NCBI GenBank assembly: GCA_902516395.1
Contig: CABXYN010000005.1
Coordinates: 1-60,304 of the forward strand
Direction: 5' to 3'
Length of the DNA stretch: 60,304 nucleotides
Source: an uncultured Pelagibacteraceae bacterium
GTDB lineage: Bacteria > Pseudomonadota > Alphaproteobacteria > Pelagibacterales > Pelagibacteraceae
A program made the translations under genes and the position numbers. Within the stretch, counting starts at the first letter, position 1. Every line of letters begins with the position of its first letter. This document shows positions 8,014-19,884 of the stretch, piece after piece. The notes below the pieces were generated by a model. It was not told the DNA's origin, did not search any database, and saw only the letters and a list, made by a program, of their open reading frames with translations.

Positions 8014-9255
8014 TTAGGCAAATCTCACTGAACTGTAAGGTTTTAAATCCATATTAGTATTTTCATTTGCAATCATGCCAGACACTATTTTCCCAGAAAT
8101 TGCACCTAAAGTCCATCCTAAATGATGATGACCAAATGAGTAAAATACATTCTTATAATTTTTTGATGGTCCAATTATTGGTAAAAAATCTGGCAGCGTG
8201 GGTCTAAAACCTAACCACTCATCTTTATGCTCAGGTAATCCGTCAAGCATATCCTTCGCATTTAAAATTAAGTTATTAATCCTAGATTTTGATAAAGCAT
8301 TCTCTAAACCACCAAACTCGACAGTACCAACTACTCTCAAACCTTGATCCATCGGCGACATTCCAAACCCTCTGTTAGAATAAACTACTGGTCTTGATAT
8401 TAAATGATCAAAATCTTTAAAATGAACATGATACCCTCTTTCAGTATCTAATGGTATATTTTCATGAAGTTTATCAGTAAGTTTTTTTGAAAACGCTCCA
8501 CATGCAATAACTAATTTATCAAAAACAAACCTCTGAGTTTCTGATCTTAAAACAGGTTTTTCTTCATCAAAATTCAAATCATGGATATTAAGTTTTAAAA
8601 ATTTACCTCCTTTATTTATGAAATTTTGAAATAACTTAATTAGTATTTTTTTTGGATTTCTTGCGTGTCGTGCATAATCATAAAAAACACCTCCATGATA
8701 AAATGGTTTTAAATTTGGTTCTAAATCATGTATTTCTTTTTTATTTACTACCTGTTGTTTAACACCAAGATCATCTCTAATTTTTATTTCTAATTCTCTA
8801 CTCTTTAAATTTTTTTCATTCCAAACATATAAGATACCATTGTTTTCAACTAAACCTTCTAAATCGATCTCTTCGAATAGTTCATCATAAGCCAGTAATG
8901 ATTGATCTAAAATTTGATGCATATTTTTTGCGGTATGCATCATTTTATCATTAGTACAATTCATTAAAAATTTTGAAAACCAAGGGATCATTTTTGGAAC
9001 ATAATTCCATTTAAGTGCTAAAGGTCCTCTTGAACTCATAAGCATAGATGGCACATCGCTTACAATATCTGGTCTATTTAAAGGAACTGATGCATAAGGA
9101 GAAAAATGACCTGCATTACCATAAGAGGCCGCATTTCCAGGTTCATCTCTATCGAACAAAATTACTTGATAGCCTTTTTTTTGAAGAAATAGAGCATTGC
9201 AGACTCCTTGAATTCCTGCTCCTATTATACCAATTTTTAAAATCTTTTCTGACAC
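8014..9255 (-). CDS. D-amino-acid dehydrogenase-like FAD oxidoreductase (DadA family)
   Basis: The 413-residue protein has an N-terminal FAD-binding Rossmann motif (KIGIIGAGIQGVC) and the DAO-family architecture. It also has the GYH block after the long substrate domain and a C-terminal FGHHHLGWTLGA segment typical of DadA-like enzymes. DadA oxidatively deaminates D-amino acids to 2-oxo acids plus ammonia, passing electrons to the respiratory chain at the membrane. Translation starts at a GTG codon (Met-Ser-Glu-Lys), the only start that keeps the complete FAD motif. It precedes the 2-oxo acid oxidoreductase gene by 14 bp, so product and substrate fit. A glycine/sarcosine-type oxidase activity is an alternative. 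A perfect TATAAT lies 26 bp upstream of the start, without a good -35 hexamer. Confidence 0.85.
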   Translation of the reverse strand: MSEKILKIGIIGAGIQGVCNALFLQKKGYQVILFDRDEPGNAASYGNAGHFSPYASVPLNRPDIVSDVPSMLMSSRGPLALKWNYVPKMIPWFSKFLMNCTNDKMMHTAKNMHQILDQSLLAYDELFEEIDLEGLVENNGILYVWNEKNLKSRELEIKIRDDLGVKQQVVNKKEIHDLEPNLKPFYHGGVFYDYARHARNPKKILIKLFQNFINKGGKFLKLNIHDLNFDEEKPVLRSETQRFVFDKLVIACGAFSKKLTDKLHENIPLDTERGYHVHFKDFDHLISRPVVYSNRGFGMSPMDQGLRVVGTVEFGGLENALSKSRINNLILNAKDMLDGLPEHKDEWLGFRPTLPDFLPIIGPSKNYKNVFYSFGHHHLGWTLGAISGKIVSGMIANENTNMDLKPYSSVRFA

Positions 9256-9280
9256 AAAAAAAATATAGTTGGTAGGAAAA

Positions 9281-9341
9281 ATTATAATAGATGCTATTTG
9301 ATCGCGGCAGATAACTGTTTACAATATCTTAACTGCCGATC
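9281..9341 (-). other. Hairpin and -10-like element between rodA and dadA-like gene
   Basis: The rodA stop codon lies inside an imperfect inverted repeat. CGGCAG at 9305-9310 faces CTGCCG at 9333-9338, with flanking GATC on both sides (9300-9303 and 9338-9341) and a loop of about 22 nt. On the minus strand it could fold as a weak terminator for the mre-rod operon, but no T-run follows directly. Just downstream a perfect TATAAT (complement of 9281-9286) may be the -10 of a separate promoter for the dadA-like gene. No convincing -35 hexamer sits 16-18 bp further up. Confidence 0.3.
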
Positions 9342-10459
9342 GGATCTCGACTGTAAATTTTACAGCTCATTACGATGCTTAAACCTAGCATAATTGATAA
9401 CATAGATGATCCTCCGTATGACATAATAGGAAGAGGTGCTCCAACAATTGGCAACAACCCAACTACCATAGCTATATTTACAAAAATATATAAGAATAAA
9501 GCAGATGCAAAACCAAAACAGTATAGTTTTGCAAAAAATGATCTACTAGAAAAACCAATCCTTATTATTCTGTAAATTAATAAAGTGTATAGTAAAATCA
9601 ATACCATTGAACCAGCAAATCCAAACTCTTCAGAGAAAAGAGTAAAAATGAAGTCAGTGTGTTTTTCAGGTAAGAATTCAAGATAACTTTGCGTACCTTG
9701 CAAGAAACCTTTGCCTAACAATCCTCCTGAACCAATTGCTATTTTAGATTGAATTATTTGATAACCTGCACCTAAAGGATCTCTATCTGGATTAAAAAAA
9801 GTTAATATTCTTGATTTTTGATAAGGTTTTAAAATTGAAATTACAAAAGGTAATGAGACTAATAATATTAATCCTGAATATACAAAATATTTTAAGTTAA
9901 GTCCTGCCAACCAAATAATAACCAACCCACTTCCTGCTATTAAAATTGCCGTTCCTAAATCAGGTTGCGTTATAACTAAATAGCAAGGTATCAACAAAAG
10001 TATAATTGGTTGTAATAAATATTTATAACTTTGTATATCTGAGCTTTGAATACGATGGTAATATCTTGCAAAACAAACTATTACCGCAATTTTCATTAGT
10101 TCTGAAGGCTGAAGGTTCATTATGAAAAGATTTATCCATCGTTTAGATCCTGATGCTGAAATTCCAAAAAAAATTACAAATAATAATAGTAAAATTCCTA
10201 AAATATAAAAACTGTAGGCATGTTTATACCATGCTGAGACCCTTACGAATGACAATACTAAAAACATAGAAAAAAATACCAAAAACCTAATTAAGTGATT
10301 TTTAGTATAAAAAGAAAAGTTTCCACTTTCTGTGGAATAAATTGCAAATACACTTAATGAACCTATTATAGCAACAACTATTATTAAAAAATAATCAACT
10401 GCTTTCAGTTTATCAATAAATGAATAGCTTGAAGAATTTAGTGAGGTTGAAAGTATCAT
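9329..10459 (-). CDS. rodA: Rod shape-determining protein RodA (SEDS glycosyltransferase)
   Basis: RodA is the SEDS-family peptidoglycan polymerase of the elongasome and works with PBP2. The 376-residue polytopic protein has about ten hydrophobic helices. It carries family marks such as GSKRWINL, the QPSELMKIA segment, TQPDLGTA with the functionally essential acidic residue, and the C-terminal PLPIMSYGGSS loop. It is the last gene of the cell-wall operon, and its start overlaps the mrdA stop by 4 bp (ATGA). Length is normal. Confidence 0.96.
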   Translation of the reverse strand: MILSTSLNSSSYSFIDKLKAVDYFLIIVVAIIGSLSVFAIYSTESGNFSFYTKNHLIRFLVFFSMFLVLSFVRVSAWYKHAYSFYILGILLLLFVIFFGISASGSKRWINLFIMNLQPSELMKIAVIVCFARYYHRIQSSDIQSYKYLLQPIILLLIPCYLVITQPDLGTAILIAGSGLVIIWLAGLNLKYFVYSGLILLVSLPFVISILKPYQKSRILTFFNPDRDPLGAGYQIIQSKIAIGSGGLLGKGFLQGTQSYLEFLPEKHTDFIFTLFSEEFGFAGSMVLILLYTLLIYRIIRIGFSSRSFFAKLYCFGFASALFLYIFVNIAMVVGLLPIVGAPLPIMSYGGSSMLSIMLGLSIVMSCKIYSRDPIGS

Positions 10460-12402
10460 GCAATATTTTTTAAATCTTTTCTAATTTTTTCTCTTAATTC
10501 ATGTCTATCTAAAATTTTTTTTATTAATTTGTTTGCTAATGGGGCAGCTGCCTTGCTACCTGAACCTCCATGCTCTATTAAAACACTAAGTGAATATCTT
10601 GGTTTATCATAAGGCGCAAATGCAATAAATAAAGCATGATCTCTACTTTTGTATTCTATCTCTTCAAGGTCTAAATCAAGCTCTCTATCTTGATCAGTTA
10701 TTCTTTTAACTTGAGAAGTTCCAGTTTTTCCAGCAAACTTATACTTATTTATTTCATGTCTAGATCTGAATGAGGTTCCAAATTGTTCATTAGTCGACCC
10801 ATACATTGCATCCAGAACTACCTTTAAATTATTTGGATTTCTGTAAAGTCTTTCATAATGTTTAAATTCATAATCTTTCAAAATATCTTGACTGACAGAT
10901 TTATTTTTTTCACTTTCAATTTTGGATTTAATTTTATCTAAATCTATTTCTTTATCATAAATTAAATTTGGCTTAATCTTATAGCCTCCATTAGCCAATT
11001 GCGCTGTCATCAAACATAATTGAAGCGGAGTTGTTTGAATGTAACCTTGTCCTATTCCAGTAATTACAGTTTCGCCAAGATACCAAGACTGCTCTAAAAC
11101 TTGTTTTTTCCATTTCGTTGAAGGGATAATTCCTTTTTTTTCTTCTGAAAAAAAATCTTCTAAAACTTTTGAACCCAGACCATATCTCTTTGCAATAAGT
11201 GAAAGCTTATCTACACCTAAAAGCCTTGCAACTTCATAAAAATAAATATCACATGACTGTTTAATGGCATTTCTCATACTCATTAATCCATGACCATTTT
11301 TTTTCCAACAATGGTATCTTTCTCCATATAATTCATATGGATGATCATGGCCTTTACAGTTTACTTTAAACTTTGTATCAATTATTCCATATTCCAGAGC
11401 AGCAAGAGCAACTATAGGTTTTATAGTTGATCCTGGAGAATATAAACCTGCTAATGATTTATTTTGCAAAGGTCTTAATTTATTATTTTTAATTTCATTC
11501 CAATCTTTAGTGCTAATTCCATGTGTAAACTTATTTGGATCGTAGGTTGGGGACGATGCCATTGCAATTACTTCGCCTGTATATATATCCATAACACATA
11601 TTGAGCCTGCCTGATTTTTTAATAACCCTTGAGCCAATTGCTGAATTTCTAAGTCTATGGTCGTTCTTAAATTTTTGCCTTGGGTTTCTTTCTTATAACT
11701 AATTTCACTTATTTTTTTTCCTGATGCATTTACTTCATATCTTTTGACTCCATGATTTCCTATTAGGTCATTATCTTTTGAATTTTCAATACCAATTTTT
11801 CCAACTTTTAAACCTGGTACAAAGTTTTCTTCTACTTTATTTTTATTTTGAATATCTGTAGTGGTTGCATCACCAACATAACCAACAACATGTACTAAGT
11901 CATTAGAATAAGGATAATATCTTGAAGTAGATAAAACTGGCTTTGCACCTTCCAATTCATGCAAGTATAAATTTAATTTAGAAAATTCTTTCCATGATAA
12001 ATTTTCAGAAATTATTAAAGTATCCCACGGTTTAGACTTTTCTTTCTTCTCATATATTTTTTTTATTTCATCCTTTTTAAGACTTATAATATTTTTAAGT
12101 CTAAAAATTGAATTATTAAAATTGGAAACTTCTTCAAGAGATAAATGAACTTGATAAACTCTTTGATTATCTGCAATGACATTATTAAAATAATCAGTTA
12201 TTATTCCTCTTTGAGGTGGAGTTTTCCATTCTCTAATTCTATTTTGGTCAGATAAAACCTCATATTTTTGCTTTTCAGAAATTTGAAGATTATATAATCT
12301 TGAAGTAACAATCCCAAGTAACCCAAGCTTTGCACCAACTAAAACAAAAAGTCTTCTACTTATAATTTTATTTTTATTTAAATTACCTATTTTTTTTATC
12401 AT
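10456..12402 (-). CDS. mrdA: Penicillin-binding protein 2, elongation transpeptidase
   Basis: PBP2 cross-links peptidoglycan during side-wall growth and is anchored in the inner membrane by one N-terminal helix (about residues 17-38). The 648-residue class B PBP shows the dimerisation domain followed by the transpeptidase domain. That domain has the SPGSTIKP motif (nucleophile Ser near residue 321), the SCD version of the SxN motif near 382 and the AGKTGTSQV motif near 558. It overlaps mreD by 20 bp at its start and rodA by 4 bp at its end, so expression is tightly coupled to both. All catalytic motifs are intact. Confidence 0.97.
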   Translation of the reverse strand: MIKKIGNLNKNKIISRRLFVLVGAKLGLLGIVTSRLYNLQISEKQKYEVLSDQNRIREWKTPPQRGIITDYFNNVIADNQRVYQVHLSLEEVSNFNNSIFRLKNIISLKKDEIKKIYEKKEKSKPWDTLIISENLSWKEFSKLNLYLHELEGAKPVLSTSRYYPYSNDLVHVVGYVGDATTTDIQNKNKVEENFVPGLKVGKIGIENSKDNDLIGNHGVKRYEVNASGKKISEISYKKETQGKNLRTTIDLEIQQLAQGLLKNQAGSICVMDIYTGEVIAMASSPTYDPNKFTHGISTKDWNEIKNNKLRPLQNKSLAGLYSPGSTIKPIVALAALEYGIIDTKFKVNCKGHDHPYELYGERYHCWKKNGHGLMSMRNAIKQSCDIYFYEVARLLGVDKLSLIAKRYGLGSKVLEDFFSEEKKGIIPSTKWKKQVLEQSWYLGETVITGIGQGYIQTTPLQLCLMTAQLANGGYKIKPNLIYDKEIDLDKIKSKIESEKNKSVSQDILKDYEFKHYERLYRNPNNLKVVLDAMYGSTNEQFGTSFRSRHEINKYKFAGKTGTSQVKRITDQDRELDLDLEEIEYKSRDHALFIAFAPYDKPRYSLSVLIEHGGSGSKAAAPLANKLIKKILDRHELREKIRKDLKNIA

Positions 12403-12913
12403 TCTCTCTAACTAGCACCATATTATCTATCCAAACAAATATTTTGAAAAATATAGGGTAAATTAAAAATGTGACGAATAAACCCAATATTAAACTTTCA
12501 TAGACAATTGAAATTTTAAATATTGAAATTAATATAATGTAATTTATTGATCCTACAATTAAAATTGCTATGAAAAATGAAATCCAATCATAAATTAAAT
12601 TGTAAATGATCGTTCTATTTCTTATAAATGCTCCAATCACAGATAATAATAAATAATCTATGGAGGATATTCCAATTGGTAAACTTTGAACTACATCATT
12701 TATAATTCCTGCAAAAAAAATTAATCCATAACCTAGATGTTCTGGTTTTTTTAAACTCCAGAAGAATACAATTATGTAGCTTAAGTTTATGATAAAATCA
12801 TAGTTTTTATAAATAATATTAAAATTTAAACCTAAAATTACGACTAAAAATAAAATTAAAGTGGGTAAACTTGTAATTGTCTTAGAATAAATTCTGTTAG
12901 CAAATAAACTCAC
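12383..12913 (-). CDS. mreD: Rod shape-determining protein MreD
   Basis: MreD is a small polytopic inner-membrane protein of the elongasome. The 176-residue product is strongly hydrophobic with five or six membrane segments and a charged C-terminus. It resembles MreD more by position and topology than by strong motifs; the GIINDVVQSLPIG loop is the most MreD-like stretch. Its start overlaps the mreC stop by 4 bp and its end overlaps mrdA by 20 bp. The canonical mreB-mreC-mreD-mrdA-rodA order makes the assignment safe. Confidence 0.9.
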   Translation of the reverse strand: MSLFANRIYSKTITSLPTLILFLVVILGLNFNIIYKNYDFIINLSYIIVFFWSLKKPEHLGYGLIFFAGIINDVVQSLPIGISSIDYLLLSVIGAFIRNRTIIYNLIYDWISFFIAILIVGSINYIILISIFKISIVYESLILGLFVTFLIYPIFFKIFVWIDNMVLVRENDKKNR

Positions 12914-13752
12914 TTTTTAAAATAAACCTTAACATATTTAATTTGATCAAAATCTGTAAAAAATTTCACAAATTTTTTGTTATTTTTTATAGTTATTTTG
13001 CCTATGGGTATTCCAGAAGAAATTATTCCATCAGCTCCTGAAGTATAAACAATATGACCCTCTTCAACTTGATTTTTTTCAGGCAGATACTCAATATCAC
13101 CATAAAATTTGCTTCCATTCCCTGAAACTATTGCGCTGGTCCCATTAGGTTCGATTATTATTGGTATCTTGCTATTAAGATCATTTATTAATAAAACTCT
13201 AGATGTTAAGTAATTAACTCCTACTACTTTGCCTATGAAATATGGTCCACTTCTCACAGCTGACCCTATTTTAATATCATGTTTGAAACCTTTGTTGATC
13301 ACAATTGATCTTAAATATGGGCTCTCCTGATCTAATAAAATTTTTGTTATATGATAATTATCTGAAAAGAGCCTTTTTTCTTCAATCAGTGCATTAAGCC
13401 TTATATTTTCTTCTTTTAAAAACTGATTTTCAAATTTTAACTCCTCAATATTTAAATTGATAATCTTAAGTTGTTTATTTTCTTCATTTGATTTTAAAAG
13501 ATTACTAACACCATAATAAGCATTTTTTAATGTTAAAAACGGCAATGATATAAAATAAGAAGTTTTAGAAACAGCATCTTTAGTTACTGCCCTAAATTGA
13601 TTAATAGGACCTGTTTTAAAATATTCTAATGATAAAACAATTAAGGATACTATAATTAAAGTTAAAAGTGAAAATTTTTGTCTGTTACCTTTATTTAAAA
13701 AAATTGAACGAGCAGATATAACCAAATCATCTCTGCCCATTTCTTTAGACAT
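12910..13752 (-). CDS. mreC: Rod shape-determining protein MreC
   Basis: MreC is a bitopic periplasmic scaffold that activates PBP2. The 280-residue protein has a short cytoplasmic N-terminus, one membrane helix near residues 27-45, and a coiled-coil segment around 90-120 (rich in Glu, Leu and Asn). A beta-rich domain follows, containing the family-typical VVGVNYLTSRVLLINDLNSKIP block and a GADGIISSGIPIG-like stretch. It starts 5 bp after mreB and overlaps mreD by 4 bp. N-terminal Arg/Lys content follows the positive-inside rule. Confidence 0.94.
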   Translation of the reverse strand: MSKEMGRDDLVISARSIFLNKGNRQKFSLLTLIIVSLIVLSLEYFKTGPINQFRAVTKDAVSKTSYFISLPFLTLKNAYYGVSNLLKSNEENKQLKIINLNIEELKFENQFLKEENIRLNALIEEKRLFSDNYHITKILLDQESPYLRSIVINKGFKHDIKIGSAVRSGPYFIGKVVGVNYLTSRVLLINDLNSKIPIIIEPNGTSAIVSGNGSKFYGDIEYLPEKNQVEEGHIVYTSGADGIISSGIPIGKITIKNNKKFVKFFTDFDQIKYVKVYFKK

Positions 13753-13757
13753 TTTGA

Positions 13758-16381
<2,624 letters not shown>

Positions 16382-16387
16382 TTAATT

Positions 16388-16430
16388 ATTATAAGCATAC
16401 GTATCATACATGCTCACGCTCAGATTGCAA
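16388..16430 (-). promoter_or_regulatory. Candidate leuA promoter region
   Basis: On the minus strand TTGCAA (complement of 16425-16430), a 16-bp spacer and TATGAT (complement of 16403-16408) form a plausible sigma-70 promoter for leuA. A second, perfect TATAAT (complement of 16388-16393) lies so close to the ATG that it would give a leaderless mRNA. The upstream -10 is inside a small palindrome, GTATCATAC at 16401-16409, flanked by GCAT/ATGC on either side, which could be an operator. No experimental support is visible. Confidence 0.4.
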
Positions 16431-16451
16431 AATAAAATGGCTATTTTAGCC
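16431..16451 (-). terminator. Possible terminator after ilvC
   Basis: On the minus strand a short hairpin GGCTA-AAA-TAGCC (complement of 16439-16451) is followed by ATTTTATTTT. It sits about 20 bp after the ilvC stop and before the leuA promoter candidate. The stem is only 5 bp, so termination may be partial. Confidence 0.4.
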
Positions 16452-16471
16452 CAAATAAAACAATTATTTAT

Positions 16472-17506
<1,035 letters not shown>

Positions 17507-17517
17507 TTAATTTTTAT

Positions 17518-18066
17518 TTATTTAAATATTTCTGACCCTCGAGTCATAGCAACTGCACCTGTTCTTGAAACACTCACCAAACCAAATTTTTTTAAATTTT
17601 TTGACATACTGTCTATTTCTCTTCTTAAGGCTGTAATTTGTATAACATTTGATTTAATTGTTTTATCTAATATTACTGGATTAAAATTTTTGCAAGCTTC
17701 AAAAGCTTTATTTAATTTACCATTGTTTGCAACAAACTTAAATAATGCCATTTCTTTAAAAATAACATTTTTATCTTCTCTTTTAAAATCTGCAACTTTA
17801 TGGACTGGAACTAATTTTTTTAATTGAAGTTTAATCTGATCTACAACTTGTGGTGTACCTGTAGTAACAATTGTTATTCTAGAAATATTTTGTTTCTGAT
17901 CAACTTCTGCCACTGCTAAAGACTCAATATTGTAACCTCTTCCAGAAAATAATCCAACTACACGGGCTAAAACACCAGCCTCATTATCTACCCATACAAC
18001 TATAATATGTGTATCAAGCTTCTGTTTTTTTCCTGCAGAACTATATGCTGATTTTGAGTTTGCCAT
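17518..18066 (-). CDS. ilvH: Acetolactate synthase small (regulatory) subunit
   Basis: IlvH binds valine and controls the catalytic subunit IlvI. The 182-residue protein carries an N-terminal ACT domain (VDNEAGVLARVVGLFSGRGYNIES) and the C-terminal domain typical of small AHAS subunits. About 18 polar residues precede the ACT domain; a later start is not available as ATG, so I keep the first Met. Its start codon shares one base with the ilvI stop (TAATG), a hallmark of coupled subunit translation. Confidence 0.95.
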   Translation of the reverse strand: MANSKSAYSSAGKKQKLDTHIIVVWVDNEAGVLARVVGLFSGRGYNIESLAVAEVDQKQNISRITIVTTGTPQVVDQIKLQLKKLVPVHKVADFKREDKNVIFKEMALFKFVANNGKLNKAFEACKNFNPVILDKTIKSNVIQITALRREIDSMSKNLKKFGLVSVSRTGAVAMTRGSEIFK

Positions 18067-19832
18067 TAAACCAGTGTTCTACCCTTTCCTGTAATCTTTT
18101 TCTCTTTTTGGTCTTTAGGACCAAGTAACATTTGATTATGAGGTTTGCCAGATGGTATCATTGGAAAGCAGTTTTCTTGTTTGTCAACAAGACAATCAAA
18201 TATAACTGGACGATCTGTGTTTAACATTTCAATGATCTTATCATCTAACTCCTCTGGTGTTTTTGCTCTAATACCAACACACCCGTATGCTTCTGCCATT
18301 TTAACAAAATCTGGTAATGCAGCTGTATAACTTTCTGAATAATTTTTATCATGTAGTAATTCCTGCCATTGTCTTACCATTCCCATGTACTCGTTATTCA
18401 AAATAAATATTTTTATAGGCAAATTGTACTGAACTGCAGTTGACATTTCTTGCATAGTCATCAAAACAGATGCCTCACCAGCAATATCAATTACTAATTT
18501 CTTAGGATGAGCAATTTGGACTCCGACTGCTGCTGGTAATCCATATCCCATCGTACCAAGACCTCCAGAAGTCATCCATCTATTTGGTTTATTGAACTTG
18601 TAGTGTTGAGCAGCCCACATTTGATGTTGGCCTACTTCAGTTGTTATATAAGTATCTTTATCTTTAGTTAGCTCGTATAATCTTTCAATCGCATATTGAG
18701 GTTTAATAGTTTCTTCACTACCAATGTAGTCCAATGATCTTTTAGATCTCCATTTCTGAATCTGTTCCCACCATTTAGATATTTGATGTTTGTTTGATTT
18801 AGAAAAATTATTTTTAGATTTTTTAAAAGTTTTTAGCGTTGATGTTAAAACTGACTTAATATCTCCAACAATTGCTAAATCTACTTTTACATTTTTATTT
18901 ATTGATGATGGATCTATATCAATATGAACTTTTTTAGACTTAGGAGAGAACTCATCAATCTTACCAGTAATTCTATCATCAAACCTCGCACCAACATTTA
19001 TCATTAAGTCACATGAATACATGGCGTTATTTGACTCATAAGTTCCATGCATACCCAACATTCCTAAAAACTGATTATCATCAGCAGGGAAACAACCAAG
19101 ACCCTGTAAAGTTGATGTTATTGGAAAACCAGTTGCATACACAAGTTCTCTTAAAAGTTCACTTGCTTTTGTTCCTGAATTTATTACTCCACCTCCTGTA
19201 TAAAAAATCGGTTTTTTTGCTTTTCGAATTAAATTAATTAATTCATCAATATTTTTTTGTGAATAGTTGTCATGAGATTTACCATTTAATTTTTTTTTAT
19301 TTTTATAACTTTTATATTTAGCTTTTTGAAATTGTATATCTTTTGGAATATCAACTAAAACAGGTCCCGGCCTTCCAGTAGTTGCGACTTCAAAAGCTTT
19401 GTGCATTACCTCAGCTAAATCATTAACATCTTTTACTAACCAGTTATGTTTAGTACAGGGTCTAGTAATTCCTGTTGTGTCACATTCTTGAAATGCATCT
19501 GTACCAATTAAGTGAGTTGGAACTTGTCCAGTTATGCAAACTAACGGGACTGAGTCCATGTAAGCATCTGTTAGGGCAGTAACAGCATTGGTTGCTCCAG
19601 GACCTGAAGTAACTAACAAGACACCCGGTTTACCAGTTGATCTTGCATAACCTTCAGCGGCATGTCCTGCACCCTGTTCATGCCTAACTAGAATATGTTT
19701 TACTGAATTAAAATTTTTTAATTCGTCGTATATTGGAAGGACTGCTCCACCAGGATAACCAAATATGTGACTAACATTTTGATCTTCTAAACATTTAAAT
19801 ACTATCTCAGCTCCTGAATATAATTTTGGCAT
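18066..19832 (-). CDS. ilvI: Acetolactate synthase large (catalytic) subunit
   Basis: The 588-residue thiamin-diphosphate enzyme makes acetolactate from pyruvate and acetohydroxybutyrate from pyruvate plus 2-oxobutyrate. Three domains are visible. The N-terminal pyrimidine-binding domain has GYPGGAVLP and the catalytic Glu in RHEQGAGHAAEGYA. The middle FAD-binding domain has GMHGTYESN. The C-terminal domain binds thiamin diphosphate. The usual metal-binding GD(G/A) reads GEAS here, a conservative Asp-to-Glu change, followed by NNEYMG with the second metal ligand. It starts the ilvI-ilvH-ilvC cluster, 52 bp downstream of miaA. Confidence 0.96.
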   Translation of the reverse strand: MPKLYSGAEIVFKCLEDQNVSHIFGYPGGAVLPIYDELKNFNSVKHILVRHEQGAGHAAEGYARSTGKPGVLLVTSGPGATNAVTALTDAYMDSVPLVCITGQVPTHLIGTDAFQECDTTGITRPCTKHNWLVKDVNDLAEVMHKAFEVATTGRPGPVLVDIPKDIQFQKAKYKSYKNKKKLNGKSHDNYSQKNIDELINLIRKAKKPIFYTGGGVINSGTKASELLRELVYATGFPITSTLQGLGCFPADDNQFLGMLGMHGTYESNNAMYSCDLMINVGARFDDRITGKIDEFSPKSKKVHIDIDPSSINKNVKVDLAIVGDIKSVLTSTLKTFKKSKNNFSKSNKHQISKWWEQIQKWRSKRSLDYIGSEETIKPQYAIERLYELTKDKDTYITTEVGQHQMWAAQHYKFNKPNRWMTSGGLGTMGYGLPAAVGVQIAHPKKLVIDIAGEASVLMTMQEMSTAVQYNLPIKIFILNNEYMGMVRQWQELLHDKNYSESYTAALPDFVKMAEAYGCVGIRAKTPEELDDKIIEMLNTDRPVIFDCLVDKQENCFPMIPSGKPHNQMLLGPKDQKEKKITGKGRTLV

Positions 19833-19868
19833 TCAGCCAATCTAGCTGAAGTTGTACTCATTGGTCAA
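19832..19868 (-). promoter_or_regulatory. Candidate ilvI promoter with dyad over the -10 element
   Basis: On the minus strand TTGACC (complement of 19863-19868), an 18-bp spacer and TAGATT (complement of 19839-19844) form a promoter-like pair directly upstream of ilvI. The inverted repeat TTCAGC-N7-GCTGAA (19832-19837 and 19845-19850) brackets the -10 and reaches the A of the ATG. It could be an operator, or in RNA a hairpin hiding the start codon. There is no clear Shine-Dalgarno. Confidence 0.4.
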
Positions 19869-19884
19869 GTTATTGTGAGGATTT

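Noticed and set aside
9351..9365. 15-bp palindrome CTGTAAA-T-TTTACAG inside the rodA 3' end
   Set aside because: It lies in coding sequence with ordinary codons, and A+T-rich DNA yields such palindromes often. No regulatory position supports it.
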